A stretch of DNA of 64,000 nucleotides, from positions 1 through 64,000 of the forward strand of contig CBDHHG010000050.1 in NCBI GenBank assembly GCA_965263225.1. Reading direction: 5' to 3'. Position 1 is the first letter of the stretch. Each line of letters starts with the position of its first letter. The position numbers and the translations under genes are program-made. A model generated the notes under the pieces. It had not been told where the DNA came from. It saw nothing but the letters and a program-made list of their open reading frames with translations, and did no database searches. Shown in pieces: positions 46,940-54,741 of the stretch. This stretch comes from DT-111 sp965263225. Its GTDB lineage: Bacteria > Bacteroidota > Bacteroidia > Chitinophagales > Saprospiraceae.

Positions 46940-47443
46940 CTATGCGGCTTCCGGGTCACCGCCACCTCGTTCAGTGAAAAGGGGCAGTTTTTTGACCTTT
47001 CGGAGCCGATAATTACTCTTTTTTACCGCATCATAAGTTAATAGCTCATCGACCTGAAATTGGCGCAGAAAATCGTAGATGGTCTCGATCTCCTTCTCGC
47101 GGTACTTGCGTTTGGCAAACATGACTCGATCCAGCAACAGCTCATTGAGTAGCTTGTGCAGGAATTGATTAAAGACCACCACATTCTGGGCGCTGATGGC
47201 CACTTCCCCTCGATCCAGCAAGCTGGTGCTGAGGTAGAATTGGAGTTCATCACAATACTCTGCATTGAGTCGATAGCTATTCCGATCAGGCATATTCATT
47301 TTGCCGATTAGCATCATGCGCAATACATAACAGATAATGCCACCTTTGGTGAGATCTAAAACGCCCTCCTCTTCACAGTTTTCCAGCATTAGCGCAAACT
47401 GCTTCAGATGGGGCTTGATAGGGATACTTGCGATTATGTTCAT
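46940..47443 (-). CDS. Unknown phage protein
   Basis: A 167-residue helical protein rich in Leu and charged residues (FLHKLLNELLLDRVMFAKRKY), with a basic C-terminus. No recognised motif. The spacing to the upstream membrane-protein gene is larger (157 bp), because that gene belongs to an AT-rich insertion. Confidence 0.55.
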   Translation of the reverse strand: MNIIASIPIKPHLKQFALMLENCEEEGVLDLTKGGIICYVLRMMLIGKMNMPDRNSYRLNAEYCDELQFYLSTSLLDRGEVAISAQNVVVFNQFLHKLLNELLLDRVMFAKRKYREKEIETIYDFLRQFQVDELLTYDAVKKSNYRLRKVKKLPLFTERGGGDPEAA

Positions 47444-47599
47444 GCCGTAGTTTTGGTGTCAAACAATACGGCTTATGGTTTTCTAAATGATTTTGATAGA
47501 TCAATTCTCAGATGTGAAACAATATTGTCGATTATAGGTGATTTACTGGCACCCCCTAGAATCATTATTATAGAACGGGTTGAAAAAATTAGGGAAGGT

Positions 47600-48022
47600 T
47601 TATCTTCCTAATATCGGTTTTCTTTCAACATTCTTCCATTGTACCCATCTAAAATATATGGCGATCAGAAAACTTCCAACTGCGAGGCATGCAGGTAAAA
47701 CAACTTTTGATAAATCTGGCAAACTTCCAACTGTCCTATCATTTAAATAGTTTTGAGCTATTACATTAATTATACTATATAGAAGAAAGTGAATAACTAA
47801 AGCTAGAAACCATCCAAATATCATATTTGAATCCTCTTTCTTTACAGTTCCTATAAACGTTATCCCCCAGACATCGATAGTCATTATGCTAAATGCGAAA
47901 GTAGTAATACCTTTAGATATAACCACTTCGTCAAAAGTAGTTCCGGTACTGATTAATATAAAATTAGTCGCCGCTAAAGTCACAGGCACAACTAATGGAA
48001 ACCAGAATTTAAAATTCTCCAT
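47600..48022 (-). CDS. Small integral membrane protein (moron-like)
   Basis: A 140-residue protein with about four hydrophobic helices (FWFPLVVPVTLAATNFILI; ALVIHFLLYSIINVI; LPACLAVGSFLIAIYF). AT-rich relative to the flanking phage genes, suggesting later acquisition. It probably forms a pair with the lipoprotein gene 34 bp upstream. Possibly an exclusion or accessory protein, an inference from position. Confidence 0.6.
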   Translation of the reverse strand: MENFKFWFPLVVPVTLAATNFILISTGTTFDEVVISKGITTFAFSIMTIDVWGITFIGTVKKEDSNMIFGWFLALVIHFLLYSIINVIAQNYLNDRTVGSLPDLSKVVLPACLAVGSFLIAIYFRWVQWKNVERKPILGR

Positions 48023-48056
48023 GTTTAGTTAAGTTGTTTTGATTAATGTGTGACTA

Positions 48057-48539
48057 TCAATTTGTTACTTCAACTTCATCTAACTGTTTTATATCATTGG
48101 GTAAATCTGTGAATTGCCCGAATTTTTTTTCCTTCACCATTTCTTCAAACCTTTTGTGTCCTGCTGAACCAACAGATACAGCCATGATTGATTTAATACC
48201 GCCATTTGCAATCGAATTGCTTTGCTTCCAAGTTCCGCCTTCAAAAAGTGTCACTGCCGGATTTTGCAAATAATACCCGAATCCATCATGTAGTAATATC
48301 CAAACATTTGTATTGGTTGGAAAATCATGTCGTCCCTTGACTGTTATTTGTCCATTTACCTTTTCATTTGGCTTCGGATTATCAATTTTAAAGAAGCTTC
48401 CACCTGTATCCATTTGGCTTTGCATGTCTTTTGAAGCCTCTATAGATCTATTTGTTCCTTTATTTCCACAATTTGTAAATAGGAACACTAAACACATCAA
48501 TAGAGTTGAAAATGAGGTTTTTAGGATTGATTTTTTCAT
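48057..48539 (-). CDS. Small lipoprotein (moron-like)
   Basis: The start at 48539 (MKKSILKTSF) gives a textbook lipoprotein signal with lipobox LFTNC; an upstream start at 48689 would overlap the preceding gene. The mature part (about 140 residues) has short beta strands (KVNGQITVKGRHDF, NVWILLHDGFGYYL). AT-rich. It is followed by the membrane-protein gene and preceded by the terminator at 48597. Surface lipoproteins on prophages often alter host entry, which would be inference here. Confidence 0.7.
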   Translation of the reverse strand: MKKSILKTSFSTLLMCLVFLFTNCGNKGTNRSIEASKDMQSQMDTGGSFFKIDNPKPNEKVNGQITVKGRHDFPTNTNVWILLHDGFGYYLQNPAVTLFEGGTWKQSNSIANGGIKSIMAVSVGSAGHKRFEEMVKEKKFGQFTDLPNDIKQLDEVEVTN

Positions 48540-48596
48540 AATCTGGTATATTGTAATATTAATTCTTGTACAACAGCATACATTTCCATAATATAC

Positions 48597-48622
48597 ATAA
48601 AAAAGGGAACACAATGGTTCCC
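48597..48622 (-). terminator. Rho-independent terminator, minus strand
   Basis: On the minus strand AGGGAACC-ATTGT-GTTCCCT (imperfect) is followed by TTTTTT. It lies just downstream of the 141-residue gene and upstream of the AT-rich lipoprotein, so it separates the inserted genes from the late operon. Confidence 0.8.
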
Positions 48623-48657
48623 TCAACACCAAAAAAAGAATAAAGCAACAATACTTT

Positions 48658-49083
48658 TTAAGCCGCAGCCCGCACCTTGGTCCGCGCATAGATCCTTACT
48701 CCATGCATCACCCCCTTTACCACGCCTTTGATATCCGTGGTTAACTCCGGCTTACCGGTAATCTCAAAACTTGCCGCTGCTTTCACATAGGCTAAATCAA
48801 AGTCCTGATCAGAAATATTGCCGAGCTCGGGTACAATCTGGTCCGCATCGTCGAGACCACGCTGGATCACGCCTGGGAGCGCCAGAAAGAAGCCGGCATC
48901 CGTCCAATCTACCTTCTTATCTCCAAAAGTATTGGCGAAGGCCTCTCCTGTTTCTAGTACGGCGGTGGTTAATTCTTGGAAGTTAGTGGCATCCTGCACC
49001 TGGAACTGCAGTTGCTGCATGACTTGCAATTGTTCATCTTTCATCGTACGATCGTTTTTAGTGATTGAAATTTCTGATGACAA
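48658..49083 (-). CDS. Unknown phage protein
   Basis: A 141-residue protein with two helical regions (QLQFQVQDATNFQELTTAVL) and an acidic middle. An alternative start is at 49044. No known domain. It is the second gene of the late operon, after the holin, and ends at a terminator. Confidence 0.6.
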   Translation of the reverse strand: MSSEISITKNDRTMKDEQLQVMQQLQFQVQDATNFQELTTAVLETGEAFANTFGDKKVDWTDAGFFLALPGVIQRGLDDADQIVPELGNISDQDFDLAYVKAAASFEITGKPELTTDIKGVVKGVMHGVRIYARTKVRAAA

Positions 49084-49383
49084 GATGAGGAGAGCCGGGC
49101 AACTGGGAAAGGACTGTGAAGTTGGAAAGGAACGCTATCGCGGAGAGGCTAGCAGCGATGCATTGCCTAAGTTATTCACCTGAGATAGCCTTCGGCGACC
49201 CACTTTTGCAATCGCCAAAAAGTGGGCAAAACGCTTGGCAAAACAAACTCATCCTTCGAACAATGTTTTGCCGGGCCACCCGCATAGGGTTATGCATAAT
49301 CTGTGGGCTATTCTCATCTTGGAATTTGTAGGGTAAGCTTAGTCTGATTGTCATAGAAAGAAACGCTGATTCTGACTAGCTAC
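49084..49383. other. 300-bp structured non-coding gap
   Basis: No convincing gene. At least two hairpins: CCCACTTTTT-type stem at about 49199-49226 and GGCAAAAC / GTTTTGCC around 49238-49273. It could hold an RNA element in the late operon leader, but this is not supported further. Confidence 0.45.
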
Positions 49384-49842
49384 TTATTTGTGGATCCGGT
49401 TTTTTAGGTAGGTCGAGATGGCGGTTTTGACTACTTCCAGGATATTGGTACCGGTGATCACCGAGATGTTCTCCAGATTGGAATACAGCTCCACCAAGGC
49501 GATATAGGAAGACACCAGGTAGACCAACCAATCGGTGCCTAGCATGCCCCTCTCCACGATCAAAACCAGTACAATGGCCATGCTGTAGAAGACGATCTTT
49601 TCGACCGTACGATATAGCCCTCGACTGGTGATCTTATCGCCCCGCTTTTTAGCGGCTGTGAGGCCCGTTATCCAGTCGCAGATAACCAAGACAATCCCTA
49701 CGGCCAAAAAGCTGGCCACAGGCATTAGATTGACGCCTAGCCATCCGATGAGGATCGAGGAAATCGCTTTCCATCCATGTGCTTTGGCCAAGGCCACTAA
49801 TAATTGCTCAAAACTCATACGCTCTTGTTTTGTGCCTCTCAT
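49384..49842 (-). CDS. Phage holin family protein
   Basis: A 152-residue protein with three to four hydrophobic helices (ASFLAVGIVLVICDWITGL; MAIVLVLIVERGML; LVYLVSSYIALVELYSNLE) and a polar loop TAAKKRGDKITSRGL, typical of the Hol_4 / toxin-secretion phage holin family. It would permeabilise the inner membrane, yet no endolysin gene is visible in the element. An internal start at 49818 is equally plausible. It is the first gene of the late operon. Confidence 0.85.
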   Translation of the reverse strand: MRGTKQERMSFEQLLVALAKAHGWKAISSILIGWLGVNLMPVASFLAVGIVLVICDWITGLTAAKKRGDKITSRGLYRTVEKIVFYSMAIVLVLIVERGMLGTDWLVYLVSSYIALVELYSNLENISVITGTNILEVVKTAISTYLKNRIHK

Positions 49843-49975
49843 TTCCCTTTGTTTTGGAGTGATTGGATATGTGTTCAGGGAATACAGGCAAGATAGGCGT
49901 AGCTAATGAGGAGGGCGAGGACAGTACAATACCGCCTCATGACGTAAAACACTATGCCCTGATATCGCTTTTTGA

Positions 49976-50166
49976 GTGGACTTTTGGACTTTTAGGTTGG
50001 TTTGCATTGATTATCAGGTACTTATACAGTCCACTGTAGTTGGACTGCCTTGGACTGATTCAGCAGTCCGTGGACTTCTGGACTTTTGGACTGTCGTGGA
50101 CTGCATTTTGGACTGTGCAATGCGTTGATTCATAGGGTCTTAAAGGCAAACAGTCCAAAAGTCCAC
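49976..50166. repeat. Cluster of TGGACT/AGTCCA hexamers (iteron-like)
   Basis: Nine TGGACT (49977, 49985, 50041, 50051, 50071, 50079, 50087, 50097, 50109) and three AGTCCA (50028, 50152, 50160) in 190 bp. The outer pair is a 15-bp inverted repeat: GTGGACTTTTGGACT at 49976-49990 and its complement at 50152-50166. Spacing of neighbouring copies is often 8-12 bp. It lies upstream of the late operon and beside an AT-rich tract at about 50167-50240. Confidence 0.8.
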
Positions 50167-50279
50167 TTCCTTTTACTTTTTTTACCCTAGTGTTTTTTTA
50201 GTTAGTATGAGTTTCTATAAATAAAATATATAATATATATAGGCTGACTTGAAGCGTTGCGCTTGGCCATCCGGGACAT

Positions 50280-50309
50280 AAAAAAAGCCCCAGCTAGAGA
50301 GCTGAGGCT
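50280..50309 (-). terminator. Rho-independent terminator of 69-residue gene
   Basis: On the minus strand a 10-bp stem (one mismatch) with AGAG-type loop is followed by seven T. It lies 37 bp after the stop of the gene at 50347. Confidence 0.85.
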
Positions 50310-50346
50310 ACTATGGCTAAAAAGGATTACAAATACCTACCAAGAC

Positions 50347-50556
50347 TTAGGTGTTCGGGGCCTGCTCAAGGTCACCGAGGTACTCTTTGGCATCGGCGAG
50401 ATTGGTGACAATCTCCTGCCCCCGGGCGAAGGCTCCGTCCAGTTCTTTCTTTAGGCGGGCGATCTCTTCCTGGTTGCGACTGGCTTCGCCTTCCCAGTAA
50501 TTCACCTGCTTGCGCGCTCGCTTGATATTGCGGGCTTTTACTTCTTCGTTCGTCAT
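50347..50556 (-). CDS. Small coiled-coil protein
   Basis: A 69-residue, highly charged protein (ARKQVNYWEGEASRNQEEIA), likely a short coiled coil. It is followed by a strong terminator. No family is recognised. It is the rightmost gene assigned to the prophage-like element. Confidence 0.6.
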   Translation of the reverse strand: MTNEEVKARNIKRARKQVNYWEGEASRNQEEIARLKKELDGAFARGQEIVTNLADAKEYLGDLEQAPNT

Positions 50557-50705
50557 GTTTTTAGGGGCAAGGTAGGGCGTGAGGTGGGGCGGGGAAAGGA
50601 CATTGGTAGAAGACAGATGTCAGATCGCTACGCTATCAGATAGCAGTGTCTCGTACTGAAATAAGTTTACAGTTATAGAATGTTTGTTTCTGAGTTTTAT
50701 AAAAC

Positions 50706-51590
50706 TCAGAAACAAAAAAGTTCATTGAAATTCGAGTCAAATACCTGTTGTGGGGTATTCATATTAAGGCTTCTATGTGGCCTTTTGTGGTTATACAAGT
50801 CAACTGCATTTTGAACAGATTTTAAGGCAATACTTTTTGTGGTGAAGCCTTGATCTAATGCAAACTCTGATTTTAAAATACCATTGACTCTTTCAGCGGT
50901 TGCATTTTCGTAGCAATTGCCTGCCGCAGCCATACTGATGCCTATCTGATTAGCTTTTAATAAATCTGTATAGGCATAAGAACAGTACTGCGAACCACGA
51001 TCTGAATGATGAATACACCAGTCTTTAGTCTTTGTCATTGGTTTAGGAACTAGCTTAAGTGCTCTTCTTAGCGCTCTTAAGCAGCCTTCTAATTCCAATG
51101 AATCCGATAAATCCCAGGCTATGATTTTCCTTGAATATAGGTCTGTTAGTAGTGCTAAATACAGAAAACCTTCTAGTGTTCGGATATAAGTAATATCTGC
51201 CACTAGAACTTGAAAAACACTTTTGATTTTCAAGCCTTTAATGCGATTAGCATAGACCTTGAACGGGTGATTGGAATCGGTTGTATAAACATACTTCCTC
51301 TTTCTTTTTACCAGTAAATCATGGCTTCTTAGCAGCTGGAAAAATCGATCTCTACCAATGTCAATGTGCATCTTAGATAAATCAGGACGAACCAAATGAA
51401 GCATCTTTAAACCGCCACTTTGGGGTAATACATGCTTCTGTTCCCGAACTAATTCTAAAATGATGTCTTCTTGCAAAGACTTCAGTTGTTGTCTTTTCAA
51501 CCCCTGATAATAGCTTTGTCTAGATAGTTGCCAGTGGGCACATAATTGACTCAAACTAAAGTCTGTCAACAGTATTCTACTCTTCATCAA
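50706..51590 (-). CDS. IS3-family transposase OrfB (rve integrase)
   Basis: A 294-residue protein starting at TTG (51590) or the adjacent ATG (51587). The DDE catalytic residues lie in VLVADITYIRT, IHHSDRGSQY and CYENATAERVNGILKSEF. An N-terminal HTH_21-like region precedes. It overlaps OrfA by 14 bp. Its frame is offset so that OrfA must shift +1 (or -2) at an A9 run to continue into it. Confidence 0.9.
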   Translation of the reverse strand: MMKSRILLTDFSLSQLCAHWQLSRQSYYQGLKRQQLKSLQEDIILELVREQKHVLPQSGGLKMLHLVRPDLSKMHIDIGRDRFFQLLRSHDLLVKRKRKYVYTTDSNHPFKVYANRIKGLKIKSVFQVLVADITYIRTLEGFLYLALLTDLYSRKIIAWDLSDSLELEGCLRALRRALKLVPKPMTKTKDWCIHHSDRGSQYCSYAYTDLLKANQIGISMAAAGNCYENATAERVNGILKSEFALDQGFTTKSIALKSVQNAVDLYNHKRPHRSLNMNTPQQVFDSNFNELFCF

Positions 51591-51990
51591 CTCCAGGGCC
51601 TTTTGTAGGCTTAGTAGTTTCTTTTTTTTTGAAAGTCTCTACATCCATGCCTAACTCTTGGCATGCCTGGTGAAGGTAGGCCTCACTAGATAGACATTCT
51701 AGCTGGGTTTGAGCTAAGGCTCGCTCTAATTCTAAAATTCGAGCTTTGAGTAATTTGATTTGATTGACCTCCATTGGACTTTCTATTCGAACTACTCGAC
51801 AAAGTAAATGATTTTTACCCAGCTTGCGAATCCATGTTTGGATCATCTCACATCCAGTAATCCCGTATTTGACTCGAGCTTCAGCTATACTGAGTTCCCC
51901 CGATTCGATGGAAGATACCACCTGATGCTTAAATGCCTCGCTGTATCTTACGATACGTCTTCCTCGATTAACTACCTTTTTGGTTGACAT
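51577..51990 (-). CDS. IS3-family transposase OrfA (HTH)
   Basis: A 137-residue DNA-binding protein with a helix-turn-helix (ESGELSIAEARVKYGI, IQTWIRKLG) and a leucine-rich heptad segment (LLKARILELERALAQTQLE). Near its end it contains an AAAAAAAAAG run (51621-51630, minus strand), a typical slip site. It overlaps the start of OrfB. Confidence 0.88.
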   Translation of the reverse strand: MSTKKVVNRGRRIVRYSEAFKHQVVSSIESGELSIAEARVKYGITGCEMIQTWIRKLGKNHLLCRVVRIESPMEVNQIKLLKARILELERALAQTQLECLSSEAYLHQACQELGMDVETFKKKETTKPTKGPGVDEE

Positions 51991-52172
51991 TGAAATCTTT
52001 TTGTTGTCAACCTATATCAGGACGAGACACAAGAATGGAAGAGATCATCATGACCCCGCAAGCCAAGTAATCCATAATTCTCCAATCCTGTAATCTGGAT
52101 TAGTATTTCAGTAATCTGGATAAGATTGGGCAGGGGCTCGGACCTACCTTTGTATCATCAATTTCAAACCTT

Positions 52173-52334
52173 AGTATGAGGATATAATTAGGCTAAAGTA
52201 TCTGACTAAGGGAGTTTTCAATCTAGGCAAGGCGCAAAAACCGCGGCTAGCCATAGCTAACCAAGGATTTTTGCAACGTAGCATAGGTTGAAAAATGCCC
52301 GTCATATCTTCTAGGATAATTGTATCCTCATACT
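52173..52334. repeat. MITE-like long imperfect palindrome
   Basis: The ends AGTATGAGGATA (left) and TATCCTCATACT (right) are perfect inverted copies. The interior is also symmetric: TTTTCAA ... GCAAAAA ... GGCTAGCCATAGC on the left mirrors the right half. No gene fits. It ends within the 5' region of the hydrolase gene. Non-autonomous elements with such symmetry usually depend on a transposase elsewhere. Confidence 0.7.
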
Positions 52335-52349
52335 TTAAAGAAATTAGGT

Positions 52350-53228
52350 ATGATTACAGGTTTTCTATCCAATTCCATAGTGAAAGGTGGTGCTGCCCCG
52401 CTATTCGATCATCCAAGTCACTATGGATTAGAATTTGAAGAGGTCACTTTTACGGCGGCGGATGGTGTACGGCTTTCGGGTTGGTTAATCAAGGGGAGGC
52501 AGGACAGAATTATCATTCAGTCACATTTTGGGGTCCAGGCTTGCCGGGCTGGGTTCACGCCGGAGGGCAAGGGGATGGCCAAACTGTGGAAGGATAAAAT
52601 TCCTTTCTTGAAACATGCACAATACCTGGTAGAGCAGGGGTACTCCGTTTTGATGTACGATTTTAGAAGTCATGGAAATAGTGGGGATGCTAAGGGGAAC
52701 TGGGTATCTTGGGGCCCATCTGAAGCTCAGGATATGGTGGCCGCGGTAGATTTTGTAGCTAAGCACCCTGTATATAAGAATGCTCAGATTGGTCTACTAA
52801 GCATTTGTATGGGAGCAGCGGCTACAACCTATGCTTATGGAGCTGGCCATCTACAAAAGCACCATAATATCAAAGCTATGGTCGCTATACAGCCGATGAG
52901 GTATATTGATTTCGTGAAGGCTCTGGGTTTGCCTGGTTTTCTACAGAGGTGGGTGAATCAGGAAAACAGCAAGCGGGTCGGATTTGATATGGCTTCTACC
53001 TCCTTTAAAGAAGATGTACAGCGAATTCCCATACCAACCCTCTTGGTGCAAAACGATCAAGATGAGTATTTGAATAAGCAATCTATTGATGAATATTATG
53101 CTAGCTTGAAGGGCGAAAAGGAAATGCTATGGTTGTCCAACATTGGAAAGAAGCGGGCGGCTGGATATGATTACCTGACGAAAAATCCTGAAAAAATATT
53201 GTATTGGTTTGATCGATACATGTCTTAG
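52350..53228 (+). CDS. Alpha/beta hydrolase with Cys in the nucleophile elbow
   Basis: The start is set at 52350 (MITGFLSNSIV) because the in-frame start at 52320 lies inside the MITE. The 292-residue protein has alpha/beta hydrolase strands (SVLMYDFRSHGNSG), a nucleophile elbow LLSICMGAA where Cys occupies the usual Ser place, and an acid region QNDQDEYLN. The C-terminal segment (LSNIGKKRAAGYDYL) has no clear catalytic His. The enzyme may use a thiol as in dienelactone hydrolases or may be inactive. Function is unknown. Confidence 0.7.
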   Translation: MITGFLSNSIVKGGAAPLFDHPSHYGLEFEEVTFTAADGVRLSGWLIKGRQDRIIIQSHFGVQACRAGFTPEGKGMAKLWKDKIPFLKHAQYLVEQGYSVLMYDFRSHGNSGDAKGNWVSWGPSEAQDMVAAVDFVAKHPVYKNAQIGLLSICMGAAATTYAYGAGHLQKHHNIKAMVAIQPMRYIDFVKALGLPGFLQRWVNQENSKRVGFDMASTSFKEDVQRIPIPTLLVQNDQDEYLNKQSIDEYYASLKGEKEMLWLSNIGKKRAAGYDYLTKNPEKILYWFDRYMS

Positions 53229-53331
53229 CCTCTAACCAATGCCACGCTATGGTCTAGGAATTCTACACTAATGACCGCAATTTTGTAACTTAAATCGTCC
53301 TGCAATCAGGCTACTTTATTAAATCGAGACC

Positions 53332-53820
53332 ATGTTAAATTCAAAGCTGCTCATCGTACTAGGGGTGATTGCTCTGATCCTGCTTCTTCTCTATCTGTTG
53401 GGACGTAAATCCGTACATCATGAAATTCAGATTGATGCCAGTCCTGAAAAAGTTTGGACGGTACTGTTGGATACGGATAGCTATGCTGAATGGAACCCCG
53501 TCATGAAAGTGTTGGAAGGAGAGATCAAGGAAGGTAATCGAATTCGCTATGAATTTACACAGGATGCAGAGAATATTAGCGAAATTCCGTCCATTGTTAA
53601 AGGCATTGTTCCAAATCAACTTTTGCATCAGGGCGGTGGTTTACCCTTGGTTATAACCTTTGATCATAGGTATATAATAGAAGCCGAGGGCGGTGGAACA
53701 AACCTCATCATTCATGAGGACTATCGAGGAATCTGGGTGAACTTTTGGAATCCGGCACCGGTACAAGTCGCCTATGAAAGGCTTTGTGAAGGCATTAAGA
53801 ATAGAGTAGAAACGCTTTAA
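53332..53820 (+). CDS. Membrane-anchored SRPBCC protein
   Basis: A 162-residue protein with one N-terminal membrane helix (LLIVLGVIALILLLLYLLG, about 5-23) and an SRPBCC/START-like domain (about 33-160, HEIQIDASPEKVWTVLLD, TDSYAEWNPVM). It probably binds a hydrophobic ligand. Its stop is 9 bp before an AraC-type regulator, suggesting an operon. The start ATG lies after the 103-bp gap from the hydrolase gene. Confidence 0.82.
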   Translation: MLNSKLLIVLGVIALILLLLYLLGRKSVHHEIQIDASPEKVWTVLLDTDSYAEWNPVMKVLEGEIKEGNRIRYEFTQDAENISEIPSIVKGIVPNQLLHQGGGLPLVITFDHRYIIEAEGGGTNLIIHEDYRGIWVNFWNPAPVQVAYERLCEGIKNRVETL

Positions 53821-53829
53821 GGGGGGTAT

Positions 53830-54738
53830 ATGAAAGAAATCATACGAGTTCATACAATTACAGAAGTACATGATATTTATGGGTATCCTAAACCCAAGCA
53901 TCCCTTGCTTACCGTTTTGCCTATTGATGAAAGAATGACGCAATTCGACTATGGGGATCGGAACTATATCTTCGACTTCTATCAGATCAGTCTGAAGGAA
54001 GGCATTCGAGGTACTTTTTCTTATGGTCGCAATGAGTATGATTTTCAGGAAGGAACCATGACCTTTATTAAGCCCAACCAAGTGGTGAAGGTTGAGCGCA
54101 GTGAAATAGCCCCTGAAAGTAGGGGATGGACATTAATTTTTCATCCAGACTTATTGCGTAAATCAGCCTTAGGAAGAACAATTGAAGACTATTCTTTTTT
54201 TAATTATGAGGTGAGGGAGGCCTTGCACTTATCCGATGATGAGAAAAAATCTTTAACGGATCTTGCTGAAAAAATCAAACAAGAATACCAACAAAACATT
54301 GATAAACATAGCCAAGATATCATCATAGCAAACATTGAGATGATTCTAAAGTACTGTAAAAGGTACTATGATCGACAATTCTATACACGTACGAATTTAA
54401 ATAAGGATATTGTATCCAAGTTTGAACGGGTTATGCGCGATTACTATCAGTCGGAAAAACCTTCAGAATTAGGAGTCTTGTCTGTGAAATATTGCGCACA
54501 GGCGCTAGCAATGTCTTCGAATTATCTAGGCGATCTAATTAAGAATGAAACGGGGCTTAGCGCCAAAGAGCACATCCACTCTTATATCATCGAAAAAGCC
54601 AAGACCAGGATAGTAGGATCTTCTTCCTCGATCAGCGAAATAGCTTATGACTTGGGCTTTGAATACCCACAAGGATTTAATAAGCTTTTTAAAGCTAAGA
54701 CTGGGGTGAGCCCCAGGCAGTATCGGAACTTGAATTAA
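53830..54738 (+). CDS. AraC-family transcriptional regulator
   Basis: A 302-residue regulator. The C-terminal two-HTH domain (about 205-300) has CAQALAMSSNYLGDLIKNET, ISEIAYDLGFEYPQGFNKLF and the end VSPRQYRNLN, all typical of AraC members. The N-terminal cupin-like part (FRGTFSYGRNEYDF) may sense a ligand. It is likely to control nearby genes such as the SRPBCC protein. Converges with the 118-residue gene. Confidence 0.88.
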   Translation: MKEIIRVHTITEVHDIYGYPKPKHPLLTVLPIDERMTQFDYGDRNYIFDFYQISLKEGIRGTFSYGRNEYDFQEGTMTFIKPNQVVKVERSEIAPESRGWTLIFHPDLLRKSALGRTIEDYSFFNYEVREALHLSDDEKKSLTDLAEKIKQEYQQNIDKHSQDIIIANIEMILKYCKRYYDRQFYTRTNLNKDIVSKFERVMRDYYQSEKPSELGVLSVKYCAQALAMSSNYLGDLIKNETGLSAKEHIHSYIIEKAKTRIVGSSSSISEIAYDLGFEYPQGFNKLFKAKTGVSPRQYRNLN

Positions 54739-54741
54739 GGC

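Larger units (their letters stand above)
25897..50645. mobile_element. Prophage-like element integrated at ssrA, incomplete
   Basis: The element carries an integrase next to tmRNA, then minus-strand tail-tip and fibre genes (28.5-35.4 kb), an opposite-strand AT-rich cargo island (35.6-39.8 kb), and minus-strand head genes from large terminase to holin (40-49.8 kb). A portal, tape measure, tail tube, endolysin, repressor and replication genes were not recognised. The right limit is provisional: the last phage-like gene is at 50347-50556, followed by an IS3-family element. The missing parts suggest a defective prophage, a satellite, or a domesticated particle; the data do not discriminate. Confidence 0.75.
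50646..52030 (-). mobile_element. IS3-family insertion sequence
   Basis: The 25-bp ends are imperfect inverted repeats (left GTGTCTCGTACTGAAATAAG; right GTGTCTCGTCCTGATATAGG after complementing), about 21 of 25 matching. It encodes orfA and orfB. No 3-5 bp target duplication was found for any plausible boundary (left flank TAGCA, right AAGAA). The loss of target duplication would fit recombination or deletion at this copy. Confidence 0.85.

Noticed and set aside
49977..50114. Tandem repeats as a coding region
   Set aside because: All frames contain stops and no ORF of length is present.
49976..50166. Possible CRISPR array
   Set aside because: The repeat unit is only 6 bp, in both orientations with irregular spacing; no spacers or cas genes.
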